A stretch of DNA of 64,000 nucleotides, from contig NZ_CP072390.1 in NCBI RefSeq assembly GCF_018127785.1, positions 744,001 to 808,000 on the forward strand, in the 5' to 3' direction. Position numbers and translations under genes: made by a program. Numbering within the stretch: position 1 is the first letter of the stretch; each line of letters opens with the position of its first letter. Shown piece by piece: positions 22,036 through 30,437 of the stretch. This DNA comes from Prevotella scopos JCM 17725. GTDB lineage: Bacteria; Bacteroidota; Bacteroidia; Bacteroidales; Bacteroidaceae. The notes beneath the pieces are model-generated. The model saw nothing but the letters and a program-made list of their open reading frames with translations, was not told the origin of the DNA and ran no database searches.

Positions 22036-23337
22036 ATGAGAAAATTTATCACTCTTCTGTTTTTAGCTGTCATGATGACAGTTACAGCGCAAGATTTCAA
22101 CTCTTATTTTACAGATGCAACACTCCGTCTAGATTATATCTTTGCTGGTAATGCAAAACATCAGACTATTGCCGTAGATGAGTTATGTCATATTCCGCGG
22201 TGGTATGGTAAACATGAACGATTGGCTGACGTACCTGTAGAGGGTAACGGTCAGGTTATTGTTTGTGACCATCGTACACAAAAGGTTATCTATCGTAATT
22301 CGTTTTCTACTCTTTTTCAAGAATGGTTGACCTACGACGAAGCAAAGAAACCATCACAAAAGTCTTTTGAGAATGTGTTTTTGGTACCATTTCCGAAAGA
22401 TTCCGTTGATATCACGGTCGAACTGAGAAATAACCGACGTGAAGTGACAGTATCTATGACACATCTTGTAGATCCACGAGACATTCTCATTCGTCGTATA
22501 GGTGAACATGCGGTGACGCCATACGAAACTTTACAAAAGGCTGCTGATACGACACGTTGTATTCATATTGCTTTTATAGCCGAAGGTTACACTGACACCG
22601 AGATGCCTACTTTTATAAAAGATTGTCAGACAGCTAGTGAAGCTCTTTTTGCTCATGACCCATTTAAGTCATTGTGTCAACGTTTTAATGTTATTGCAGT
22701 TAAGTCACCATCTGCTCAAAGTGGAACTTCTGAACCTTCAAAAGGAATTTGGAAAAATACGGCTCTGCATTCCCATTTTGACACTTTCTATAGTGACCGA
22801 TATCTCACCACGTTGCATCTAAAGAAACTTCATGACTGGTTAGCTGGTACACCTTACGAGCATATCATCGTACTTGTAAACACTGAAAAATATGGTGGAG
22901 GTGGTATCTTAAACTCATATAATCTTTCAATGGTACGTAATCCTTACTTTAAACCAGTAGTTGTACATGAGTTTGGTCATTCTTTTGCTGGTCTTGGTGA
23001 TGAATATGCTTATGATAAAGAGCAAATTAATATGTATCCTACAGATGTAGAACCATGGGAGTCTAATTTAACAACTTTGGTTGATTTCCATGGAAAGTGG
23101 GAGAATCTTATTAACAAGAAGACTCCTGTTCCTACTCCTCAACCAGCAGATCTTGATAAGCCTAATGCTCGTCATGATAAATGGAGAGTTGGCGCATATG
23201 AACCTGCAGGCTATTCACAGCATGGTGTTTATCGTGCTTTCCCTGATTGTCGTATGCGTACGAATATGCATCCAGAGTTCTGTCCTGCTTGTAATTTAGG
23301 TTTAACAAAACTGATAAAATTCTATACAGGGGAATAA
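22036..23337 (+). CDS. Secreted M64-family metallopeptidase
   Basis: A 433-residue protein with a signal peptide (MRKFITLLFLAVMMTVTAQ, cleaved near residue 19) and the zinc site HEFGHSFAGLGDEY at 311-324 (H311, E312, H315), typical of the IgA-peptidase-like M64 family. An upstream beta domain (30-150) precedes the catalytic domain. Late conserved features are YSQHGVYRAFPDCRMR and a Cys pair FCPACN. It would act outside the cytoplasm on proteins, either host glycoproteins or peptides. It has its own promoter and terminator. The substrate is unknown. Confidence 0.88.
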   Translation: MRKFITLLFLAVMMTVTAQDFNSYFTDATLRLDYIFAGNAKHQTIAVDELCHIPRWYGKHERLADVPVEGNGQVIVCDHRTQKVIYRNSFSTLFQEWLTYDEAKKPSQKSFENVFLVPFPKDSVDITVELRNNRREVTVSMTHLVDPRDILIRRIGEHAVTPYETLQKAADTTRCIHIAFIAEGYTDTEMPTFIKDCQTASEALFAHDPFKSLCQRFNVIAVKSPSAQSGTSEPSKGIWKNTALHSHFDTFYSDRYLTTLHLKKLHDWLAGTPYEHIIVLVNTEKYGGGGILNSYNLSMVRNPYFKPVVVHEFGHSFAGLGDEYAYDKEQINMYPTDVEPWESNLTTLVDFHGKWENLINKKTPVPTPQPADLDKPNARHDKWRVGAYEPAGYSQHGVYRAFPDCRMRTNMHPEFCPACNLGLTKLIKFYTGE

Positions 23338-23383
23338 GATAGGTTAGAATTCCTAACTTAAAATGCACTTCCGTGGAAGTAAT

Positions 23384-23436
23384 AAACGGCATATACATCA
23401 ATAGCGATTATGCTATGGTGTATAAGCCGTTTTCTA
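23384..23436 (+). terminator. Terminator after the M64 peptidase gene
   Basis: AACGGC-A-TATACA pairs with TGTATA-A-GCCGTT, and an inner ATAGC / GCTAT extends the stem; TTTTCTAT follows. Confidence 0.7.
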
Positions 23437-23564
23437 TATGCGTTGGACAAATTTAACTTACAATCTAATACAATCTACGATAAATAAATGCCTCAAGTGT
23501 ATAACAAGGTTGTTTGTTAATCTTGCAAAAGATTTATGCACTGTAAGTTGCATTGATGGATCCT

Positions 23565-23699
23565 TCATTTATTTTTCATGTCAAAAGAATAGTCATCCAA
23601 ATCGGCAATTTGACGTTCATCTTCTTGGTAGATGTTGTCCATATCAAATTCATGTTCTTTGTGCATCTTAGGTTTACGTTTCATAGTTATGTCCTCCAT
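23565..23699 (-). CDS. Possible small acidic-tailed protein (44 residues)
   Basis: A frame from ATG 23699 (MEDITMKRKPKMHKEHEFDMDNIYQEDERQIADLDDYSFD) to TGA at 23565. An ATG at 23684 is an alternative start. Upstream in the same frame there are more residues with coding character (KRGRRNHNYKVKRYALRQGY) but no start codon, so the gene may be a remnant of a longer one. A box TATATTTG lies at 23784-23777 on the minus strand. No family recognised. Confidence 0.35.
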   Translation of the reverse strand: MEDITMKRKPKMHKEHEFDMDNIYQEDERQIADLDDYSFDMKNK

Positions 23700-24069
23700 A
23701 GAGTAGCCCTGCCGCAGAGCATACCTTTTTACTTTGTAATTGTGGTTGCGGCGTCCCCTTTTTGTCTTGCCTACAAATATACAGAATAAAACTGATATAG
23801 CTTGTCAATAAAGAAGAAAGTCTTTCAGGAAGACCGGGTTGATGGATAATAACGACTTATCCTTTGAACTTGGAACTTCGAATTTGGGGAATTGAAATAA
23901 GAGCAAAAAGAAAATTGATATGTCAATCATGCGCTCTCTTCGCTCTATGTATTAAATAGAACGTATTACTCATACTTAGATCCTGAAGATGCCAAAAAAT
24001 ATCACAATATCTCTCCATTGTACCAAGTTTCAACAAGCTATAAAAGATAAAATTTAATCTTTTTTGGCC
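23700..24069. other. Intergenic stretch before the insertion sequence
   Basis: No gene that I can support. A weak inverted repeat AAAGAT / ATCTTT with a T-run (about 24052-24067) sits just left of the insertion sequence and may be a terminator of something lost. Confidence 0.4.
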
Positions 24070-25111
24070 TATATGACAAAAATGTGCTTAAAATCCTTGT
24101 AACTATCTAATAATCATTATCTTTGTTTTATTTATATTTTTATGGCAAAAAATCTGCTTTTATTGTGGCTCAAAATTGACTATAAAACGTGGTCATCTTA
24201 ATGGTAGTCAACGTTGGTATTGTAAGTGCTGTAAGAGGAGCTTTGTTGGACATAATCGCCTTACCAATACCATTGTCAATAATCGTTATTCCAAGGGTAA
24301 TCTAACAGTCAAAGATCTATCAGAGGAGTACGGAGTTTCAACCAGGACAATTTATAGAAAACTCACCAAATCTTATAAAGAAGAACTTCCCAACCTTCTT
24401 GTTCGCCCTGTAGTGGTTTTAATGGATGCCACCTATTGGGGACGTAATTTTGGTGTCGTTATCATGAAGGATTCATTGTCTGGTGATGTACTTTGGTTTA
24501 AGTTTATCAATAGGCATGAACGTCTTGAAGACTATAAGGAGGGCATAAGCTACTTGGAGTCACTTGGGTATACCATTCAAGGGCTTGTATGCGATGGTTT
24601 TAAGGGACTTAGGCAAGCTTTTCCCAATTATAAATTCCAATTATGCCAGTTCCATCAAGTAATGACTATAAAGACAAAACTAACTTCAAGACCCAAGCTT
24701 GAGGCTTCAAAAGAACTGCTTGAATTATCCAAGATGTTATGTCATACGGACAAGGAGTCCTTTATTGGGGCTTTAAAGGAATGGTACACCAAGTGGGAGG
24801 ATTTTCTTAAGGAACGGACAACAACAGAAGATGGAAAATCACATTATACTCATAAAGCTCTACGTAGTGCTTTTTTGAGCCTTAAAAGGAATATGTCGTC
24901 ATTGTGGACATACTATGATTACCCTGAATTGAAGATGCCAAATACAAACAATGCCATTGAATCACTCAATGCAGATTTAAAGACAAAATTGAACCTACAC
25001 AAGGGGATCAGTATGGAAAGAAGAAAGATCTTCATCCAAGACTTTATAAAGTCCCATTCTCCTAAGAAATAAAAGGGGAATGGGAGATTTTAAGCACATT
25101 TTTGTCACATA
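24070..25111 (+). mobile_element. Insertion sequence of the Mutator/IS256-like superfamily (about 1.04 kb)
   Basis: Terminal inverted repeats: TATRTGACAAAAATGTGCTT and six more matching bases inward, left end from 24070 and right end to 25111. The core 22 bp are identical (24074-24095 and 25086-25107). One transposase gene lies inside. No target duplication is evident in the flanks. A second near-copy of the right end lies outside at 25131-25153. Confidence 0.85.
24176..25072 (+). CDS. IS transposase (Mutator/MULE type), N-terminus probably frameshifted
   Basis: A 298-residue open frame with DDE residues D84 (VVLMDATYW), D140 (LVCDGFKG) and E262 (NNAIESLN), and the C157/H160 pair (CQFHQ) between D2 and E that is typical of Mutator-type transposases. 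The frame starts with TTG. Upstream in frame lies CFYCG, which with YCKCC (15-19) makes a zinc ribbon, but no start codon. An ATG at 24142 leads to it only if the A6 run at 24147-24152 had five A's (MAKICFYCGSKL). So the copy is probably disabled by one extra A, unless it uses frameshifting or the TTG. A helix-turn-helix lies at about 45-62. Confidence 0.85.
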   Translation: MTIKRGHLNGSQRWYCKCCKRSFVGHNRLTNTIVNNRYSKGNLTVKDLSEEYGVSTRTIYRKLTKSYKEELPNLLVRPVVVLMDATYWGRNFGVVIMKDSLSGDVLWFKFINRHERLEDYKEGISYLESLGYTIQGLVCDGFKGLRQAFPNYKFQLCQFHQVMTIKTKLTSRPKLEASKELLELSKMLCHTDKESFIGALKEWYTKWEDFLKERTTTEDGKSHYTHKALRSAFLSLKRNMSSLWTYYDYPELKMPNTNNAIESLNADLKTKLNLHKGISMERRKIFIQDFIKSHSPKK

Positions 25112-25153
25112 AGAGAAAACGACGCTAAAATAAGCACACTTTTGTCACATAAG
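25091..25153. repeat. Duplicated right end of the insertion sequence
   Basis: 23 bp at 25091-25113 (TAAGCACATTTTTGTCACAT plus AAG) recur at 25131-25153 with a single change, 40 bp apart. The second copy is outside the intact element. Confidence 0.8.
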
Positions 25154-25335
25154 CCTCTTTTTTATATACGTAAGAAAAGCAAACTCCGTTATTGAGACTC
25201 AAGGCGAATTGAGCTTATATACTTTATATACAAGTCTCAAAAATATTACGAAGGATGGTACATCTAGCTTCCTTTTATGTTTAAACTCTATAAATTGAAA
25301 AGGAATGAATCGAAGGTCTTAACGTAAACTTATTT

Positions 25336-26037
25336 TTAGATTAGGTCTTCATAAGCTTGATTCATTTCATTCATTAGATTTTCAAAGTTGTCAGAATTTA
25401 ATGCCACCTTTCTGAACATCATCTCCAAATTCTCATCTTCAAAGATGACTGGGTCTTCATGTAGAAGTGCCATCATTCCGGCAATCATCAAACGGTAGAC
25501 GGTTGCTTGATGTAAACTATTTATCTCGGTCTTTGCTTGTGTTATTCCCAAAGCATAGGCTTGCATCTGTACACGTACAACAGAACGGATGGCTAGAGAG
25601 ACAGGGACACTATTCTCATGCGATAAAGCCGGGCAGTTCGCAAGATAATCTTCAACCGATTGTAAGTGACCTTCTAACAGAGCATATACCTGTTTTTGAT
25701 ATTCAGCAGTAACGAGGTCATATAATCCTTTACTACGACATGCATAGCGCAGTAATAATTTTGTTGACGTAGATTCCGAGAAATGACGTCGTTTCATATC
25801 TTTCGTAACTTCCTCTAGGTCTGTATAATTCAGTCGGATAAGTACAGGAAAGAGTACAGACACGAAGTGGCCTGGAAGGTTATCGAAGTTGTCAACCAAT
25901 AATTGTTTATATTCCCTTGGTTCTATTTGTCTTTTCCCAGGATATATTGCGTCTGCCAATCCAGAGAAAAAAGCATGAAAGTAGCCTCTAACCATTGCAG
26001 AGGCTACTCTTGATCGATTTATGTCTGTTACTCTCAT
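25336..26037 (-). CDS. Bacteroidota protein of unknown function (233 residues)
   Basis: An all-helical, soluble-looking 233-residue protein with no signal peptide. Sections such as MVRGYFHAFFSGLADAI, LRYACRSKGLYDLVTAEYQKQVYALLEGHLQSV and a Asn/Glu-rich tail (NFENLMNEMNQAYEDL) suggest helical bundles. I recognise the general style of repeat-family hypothetical proteins of Bacteroidota but no domain with a function. It sits 15 bases downstream of the lipoprotein gene and is probably in the same transcript. Confidence 0.65.
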   Translation of the reverse strand: MRVTDINRSRVASAMVRGYFHAFFSGLADAIYPGKRQIEPREYKQLLVDNFDNLPGHFVSVLFPVLIRLNYTDLEEVTKDMKRRHFSESTSTKLLLRYACRSKGLYDLVTAEYQKQVYALLEGHLQSVEDYLANCPALSHENSVPVSLAIRSVVRVQMQAYALGITQAKTEINSLHQATVYRLMIAGMMALLHEDPVIFEDENLEMMFRKVALNSDNFENLMNEMNQAYEDLI

Positions 26038-26052
26038 ATAAATTATTTTCTA

Positions 26053-26994
26053 CTATCTATGTCCACCGAATCTACTATTGTTTATAGGCAAATCAGAATG
26101 CGTTGAACCATATGAAGGTTGACTAGAATTCATAGGCGTGCTTGGTACCGATGAGCGTGAAGCATTTCCAAATGAAGATCTATTGTCGCTCCTTGAAGGT
26201 TGTGGGGCTGGAGCAGAATATTGCTGCTGTTGAGGTTGGTAAGTCTGTCCTTCTGGCTGTCTTCTTACTCCTCCAAATTGCTGACCATAAGATCTACTAG
26301 GTGCAGTGTTTGTATTCTCCCTTCTTGCATTGCCAAAGCTGCTATAGCCGTTGTTCTGCTGGGGACTATTCCATGAACCACCATTTTGATAAACTTCTTG
26401 AGGTGTTCTTGTACGTTCAGTTACAACTGGTGGGTTACGACGTGCACCGAATCTACCTGCGTAATAGCTCTCATTATATCTGTTTCGACCACCACGATAG
26501 GTATAGTATTCTGCTGGACGTGAACGATAATAATAATTACGGTCAGCATAACGATTGTAAACCCGATATGCATAATTGTTATTGTACCAGTAAACTGGGC
26601 GGTAGAAATAATCTTCACCTATATAATAATTATATTGGCGTGCATTCAAAACATAGAATAAGTCACTATTTCTGCGTGTCCAATAGTTTCCGTAGAGTGA
26701 GCGTTCGCCCTGCATGTTAAGGAGATAATCTAGATTAATCTCATAAACAGCTTGATATTGTGCATCGCTTAGTCCCAGTTCATAGGCCATCTTATCTGAT
26801 AAGAAGAGTGCTTGACGTCGTGCCTCTTCATAGCCTATTCTGCCGTATGTGCTACTATATCCAGCGTTATAACCATCATCATATACTGAAATAGGACCAC
26901 CATATCCACCACCTGCTGAGAGGTATGTACCACATGAAGAAAGTGAAAAGCTTAGGCAACCCAATGCGAATGTATATATAATCTTCTTTTTCAT
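26053..26994 (-). CDS. Tyr/Asn/Arg-rich lipoprotein
   Basis: A 313-residue protein with a lipoprotein signal (MKKKIIYTFALGCLSFSLSSCGTY; lipobox LSSC with C21). Residues 45-110 form a folded helical region (YEEARRQALFLSDKMAYELGLSDAQYQAVYEINLDYL) resembling small periplasmic sensor-like folds, then a very Tyr/Arg/Asn-rich region, then a low-complexity Ser/Gln/Pro/Asn tail after about 190. It is probably attached to the outer membrane. Function is unknown. A -7 box TACTTTTG lies at 27046-27039 on the minus strand. Confidence 0.75.
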   Translation of the reverse strand: MKKKIIYTFALGCLSFSLSSCGTYLSAGGGYGGPISVYDDGYNAGYSSTYGRIGYEEARRQALFLSDKMAYELGLSDAQYQAVYEINLDYLLNMQGERSLYGNYWTRRNSDLFYVLNARQYNYYIGEDYFYRPVYWYNNNYAYRVYNRYADRNYYYRSRPAEYYTYRGGRNRYNESYYAGRFGARRNPPVVTERTRTPQEVYQNGGSWNSPQQNNGYSSFGNARRENTNTAPSRSYGQQFGGVRRQPEGQTYQPQQQQYSAPAPQPSRSDNRSSFGNASRSSVPSTPMNSSQPSYGSTHSDLPINNSRFGGHR

Positions 26995-27108
26995 ATCCGT
27001 AACCTTTTAAAATGACTACTTATGTTATATCTCTATTGCAAAAGTAGTCTTTTGGTTTCAAATATTCAATAGGTAAATTCCTATTCTCAAAGGGAATGTT
27101 CCTATAAT

Positions 27109-28257
27109 TTATTCCACTTCCTCTACAATAGTGTTAGGTACTTCTTTAGATTTCAACATTTCATCAAGACTTTTGAATGTATAGGCAGCTTTGTCTTTAA
27201 CAAAAGTCTTGGTAAAACGGTCACGCAAGCTCATAAGCTTCTGTACAGCCTCTTGATAAGTTTCTGCCGTGATCCGATCTGCCATGGCTTGTGCATTGAC
27301 TGGTGTGAAATCAAAGTATTGTACGAGGTACTGCTGGAACTGGCGACGCTGGTTCTGTGTCATTTCCTGTAGCTGTAGATTCATCTTATCCTTTGTTCGG
27401 TGAATGATGAAGATGAGCTCATCTGGCTCGCCACCACGTTGACCATGATCATACTTCTTCTCATATTCAAAATGACAATCACAGAAGCCTTTCTCTGCAA
27501 GTTCTTTTAATTCTTGCATAGCAGGGTCGAGTACGCGTCGACAGAAATCAGAAAACTTCTTATAGTTATTTTCCAATCGAAGCATTTTTCGAAACTCGAA
27601 AGTTTTAATAACAGTTCGACCTTTATCTACCCATGACTCAATAAACATATAAATACGTTGTGTGTAGCGGTTCTTACATGCAAAGACTATCTGTTTGCCC
27701 AAACGATGATAGCCAAAGTCCAAAGAGACAAGACGCTCAGCAACACTATGATCAAGCTTCAGAATTGCATATTTGTTATAAGAGCGATCTTCTGGTATAT
27801 AAACATCACAGAGGTTGGTTGCCTTTGTATATTTTCTTCCTTCTGCTGTTTTATAAGGAATTTCTACTGGAATGGAGGCAAGCATTTTCAGTGAGTTGCG
27901 CAATTGTGGATAGTGATTGGGGTCAACGCCTAATTCCTTAAAAGGTAATTTAATCGGCATACGTCCGTCTTCGTCCAACTCGTCTGTGTGGAATAAGTCA
28001 AGCTGAAAACCTCGTTTGTTATTCAAAATACCATGCAAGATAGATTGTAAACTCTCAACAATAGATACTAGAATTCGTACTTGGATAAGTGAATAGTCAT
28101 GACGCATCATAGTCACAGCAATTGGCTGAAGAAGCCATGTCTCTTCCTCTATTGGAATAAGGTCATTAGATATAGTACGGCTTTTTAGTGGAGCCTTCTG
28201 TGCTTTAGCTCCACGCTTACGTGTAACCTTTTTATTTGACTTTTTCTCTGTTGTCAT
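27109..28257 (-). CDS. RepB/Rep_3-family replication initiator-like protein on the chromosome
   Basis: A 382-residue protein with a basic N-terminus (KKSNKKVTRKRGAKAQKA), then two winged-helix domains typical of Rep_3 initiators (YSLIQVRILVSIVESLQSIL; and the second around QRIYMFIESWVDKGRTVIKTFEFRKMLRL). Plasmid Rep_3 proteins bind iterons. No iterons or partner partition genes are visible within 1 kb, and the gene lies among housekeeping genes, so it may be a captured or repurposed chromosomal protein. TATCTTTG at 28313-28306 is a likely -7 box. Confidence 0.8.
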   Translation of the reverse strand: MTTEKKSNKKVTRKRGAKAQKAPLKSRTISNDLIPIEEETWLLQPIAVTMMRHDYSLIQVRILVSIVESLQSILHGILNNKRGFQLDLFHTDELDEDGRMPIKLPFKELGVDPNHYPQLRNSLKMLASIPVEIPYKTAEGRKYTKATNLCDVYIPEDRSYNKYAILKLDHSVAERLVSLDFGYHRLGKQIVFACKNRYTQRIYMFIESWVDKGRTVIKTFEFRKMLRLENNYKKFSDFCRRVLDPAMQELKELAEKGFCDCHFEYEKKYDHGQRGGEPDELIFIIHRTKDKMNLQLQEMTQNQRRQFQQYLVQYFDFTPVNAQAMADRITAETYQEAVQKLMSLRDRFTKTFVKDKAAYTFKSLDEMLKSKEVPNTIVEEVE

Positions 28258-28772
28258 ATCTGTTATCTTATCTTTGTCATGTATCTTATAACACTTTACA
28301 AGCTACAAAGATACCGCTTTTATTTTGAACATAACGCTAAAAAACAAAAATAGTTTCTTCATCCTAATTCTAAGGCTTTCTATGGGTATTCTCCAATGTA
28401 TTTGTTGCATATACCTTGATTACCTTATGTGTGGAGCAAAGACTTCGTCCTTTTGCTGTTGATTTAGAATAGAATCTCTGGTCAGTGTTTAAACAATGTT
28501 TGAAGATGGAAAAAGGGTGGTTGTTTCTTCAATATCGATATAGTTAAGATTCTGAAATAATCTTTTAAGGTTAGATATAATTTATCAGTTTGCACTTAAT
28601 TAATAGTGTTTATGCATATGACTATGCAACATACTTGAGCGTTAAATAGTTCAAAAGTAGCACTTTCTTTTTGATAATAATTAATGATATAAACTAAATA
28701 CATTACAACAACTATTGCATGATTGACTTTTTTTTCGTTATTTTGCATACGATATTGATACAAAAAGACAAG
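28258..28772. other. Intergenic region between divergent RepB and HHE-LuxR genes
   Basis: No gene. It holds the leftward RepB -7 box TATCTTTG (28313-28306) and a rightward TTATTTTG (28738-28745) that would start the mRNA shortly before the ATG at 28773. No iterons or long hairpins are seen. Confidence 0.5.
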
Positions 28773-29729
28773 ATGAAGAATCAGAAAATGTATGAGCCCG
28801 ATGATAAAATGATTTATCTTATCAAAGATAATTATGACTTATTACAGAGCTTAGGGAGCTTTGGCATCAGTTTGGGCTTTGGAGATAAAACTGTGCGAGA
28901 AGTCTGTGATGATCAAAATGTTGACACTTACACTTTCCTAGCTGTAGTTAATTTTACGATAAATGGTTATAGGGGAGTTGATGATGTTGATAGATTGTCC
29001 ATACCAACTCTTATACAATATCTTAGAGCTAGTCATACTTATTATCTTGAGTATAAATTACCTTTTATACGAAAGGAGTTGATGACTGCATTGGATGAAA
29101 CTGATAATCTTGCTCGTCTTATTCTTCGTCTTTATGATGAATATGCTCATTCTATTCATAATCACATGCAATATGAGGAGAAGAATGTCTTCCCATACGT
29201 TGATACACTACTGAAAGGTGAATCGAATGACACTTACGATATTGAGACTTATTCTAAGCATCACAGCCAAACAGATGTGAAGTTAAGTGAATTGAAGAGC
29301 ATTATTATTAAATATCTGCCTTCTGACGCACACCACAACAACCGCCTCACAGCCACTTTGTATGATATCTATAACTGCGAAGCGTGGCTTGAACAACATG
29401 CTTTGGTAGAAGAGGAAATATTTATCCCTGTTATCAGACGCTTAGAACAAAAGAGTAAGCAGAATGATGTGAGTGTGAAGATCTCGAATATGATTACTAA
29501 GAGCCCTGCGTCCAACGAGGTGCTTAGCGATCGCGAAAAAGATGTTATTGTTGCTGTTGCCCAGGGAATGACCAATAAGGAAATTGCAGATCATCTCTGT
29601 ATCTCTACAAACACAGTGATTACACACCGTCGTAATATTGCTCGTAAATTGCAGATTCATTCACCAGCAGGATTAACAATCTATGCAATTGTGAATAGCC
29701 TTGTGGACATAAGTAGCGTGAAACTTTGA
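28773..29729 (+). CDS. Hemerythrin-like (HHE) domain fused to LuxR-type DNA-binding domain
   Basis: A 318-residue regulator. The first 75 residues resemble the ScdA/YtfE N-terminal domain (LGFGDKTVREVCDDQNVDTYTFLAVVN) without its Cys residues. A hemerythrin domain follows, with candidate di-iron ligands in HTYYLEYK, HNHMQYEEKN, SKHHSQTD and EQHALVEEEIF. The C-terminus is a LuxR helix-turn-helix (LSDREKDVIVAVAQGMTNKEIADHLCISTNTVITHRR is the region; key phrase TNKEIADHL). It could sense oxygen, NO or iron through the di-iron site. I start at 28773, since the probable -7 box lies in the longer frame upstream. Confidence 0.85.
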   Translation: MKNQKMYEPDDKMIYLIKDNYDLLQSLGSFGISLGFGDKTVREVCDDQNVDTYTFLAVVNFTINGYRGVDDVDRLSIPTLIQYLRASHTYYLEYKLPFIRKELMTALDETDNLARLILRLYDEYAHSIHNHMQYEEKNVFPYVDTLLKGESNDTYDIETYSKHHSQTDVKLSELKSIIIKYLPSDAHHNNRLTATLYDIYNCEAWLEQHALVEEEIFIPVIRRLEQKSKQNDVSVKISNMITKSPASNEVLSDREKDVIVAVAQGMTNKEIADHLCISTNTVITHRRNIARKLQIHSPAGLTIYAIVNSLVDISSVKL

Positions 29730-29792
29730 TAAAAACAACTAGTAGAGTGGGCTACTTACACTTTCACATAATATAACTCACTCTCTTACTTT

Positions 29793-30419
29793 ATGAATGA
29801 GACGATGGAACATCTAGCTGATAAGAACATGGGGCGCCCTAAGATAGCAATAGTAGATTCTAATACGCTTGTTGTTTTAGGTCTGAAGAATATATTGCAG
29901 AACGTGATGCCTATCATGACTGTTGATTCTTTTTCAAATTTTCAAGATTTTGAGAAAGCGCAGCCTAATTCCTATTATCATTATTTTGTGTCACAAGTAA
30001 TTGTCTTAGAAAATAGACAATTCTTTTCTCAATGTATCCATAAAACCATTGTTTTGACGCTTTCGAAGGATCCAAATGCTCAGTTATCAGGTTTTCATAG
30101 TTTCTGTATTAATGTTCCTGAAGACGAACTTGTCAAGGCGATTTTGAAGATTGTACAATATGGTCATTCTGGTGGAAAGAATCTTCCTGAACTCCCACAA
30201 GTGTTAAAGAATAAGATTCTAAGTAATCGAGAGCTAGAAGTTTTATCCTTAATAGTCCAAGGATTGATAAACAAAGAAATTGCAGAGAAACTTAATATCA
30301 GTCTGACTACCGTTATTACACATCGTAAAAATATAATGGATAAACTCGGAATGAAGAGTGTGTCAGCCTTGACCATCTATGCAGTGATGCATGGTTATAT
30401 TGATATCAATAAGATATAA
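29793..30419 (+). CDS. LuxR-family regulator with a degenerate receiver domain
   Basis: A 208-residue protein. The N-terminal 130 residues look like a response-regulator fold (IAIVDSNTLVVLGLKNIL, then VLTLSKDPNA) but lack the usual acidic pocket and a clear phospho-Asp in strand 3. The LuxR helix-turn-helix (LSNRELEVLSLIVQGLINKEIAEKLNIS) is closely similar to that of the upstream HHE-LuxR protein, so the two may be duplicates that act on the same targets. It lies 63 bases downstream on the same strand. No partner kinase is nearby. Confidence 0.8.
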   Translation: MNETMEHLADKNMGRPKIAIVDSNTLVVLGLKNILQNVMPIMTVDSFSNFQDFEKAQPNSYYHYFVSQVIVLENRQFFSQCIHKTIVLTLSKDPNAQLSGFHSFCINVPEDELVKAILKIVQYGHSGGKNLPELPQVLKNKILSNRELEVLSLIVQGLINKEIAEKLNISLTTVITHRKNIMDKLGMKSVSALTIYAVMHGYIDINKI

Positions 30420-30437
30420 TACATCTTTTTTACTCCG

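Noticed and set aside
23438..23789. Two overlapping rightward frames of 77-78 codons
   Set aside because: Composition looks antisense to the small leftward frame at 23565-23699; no promoter or ribosome site.
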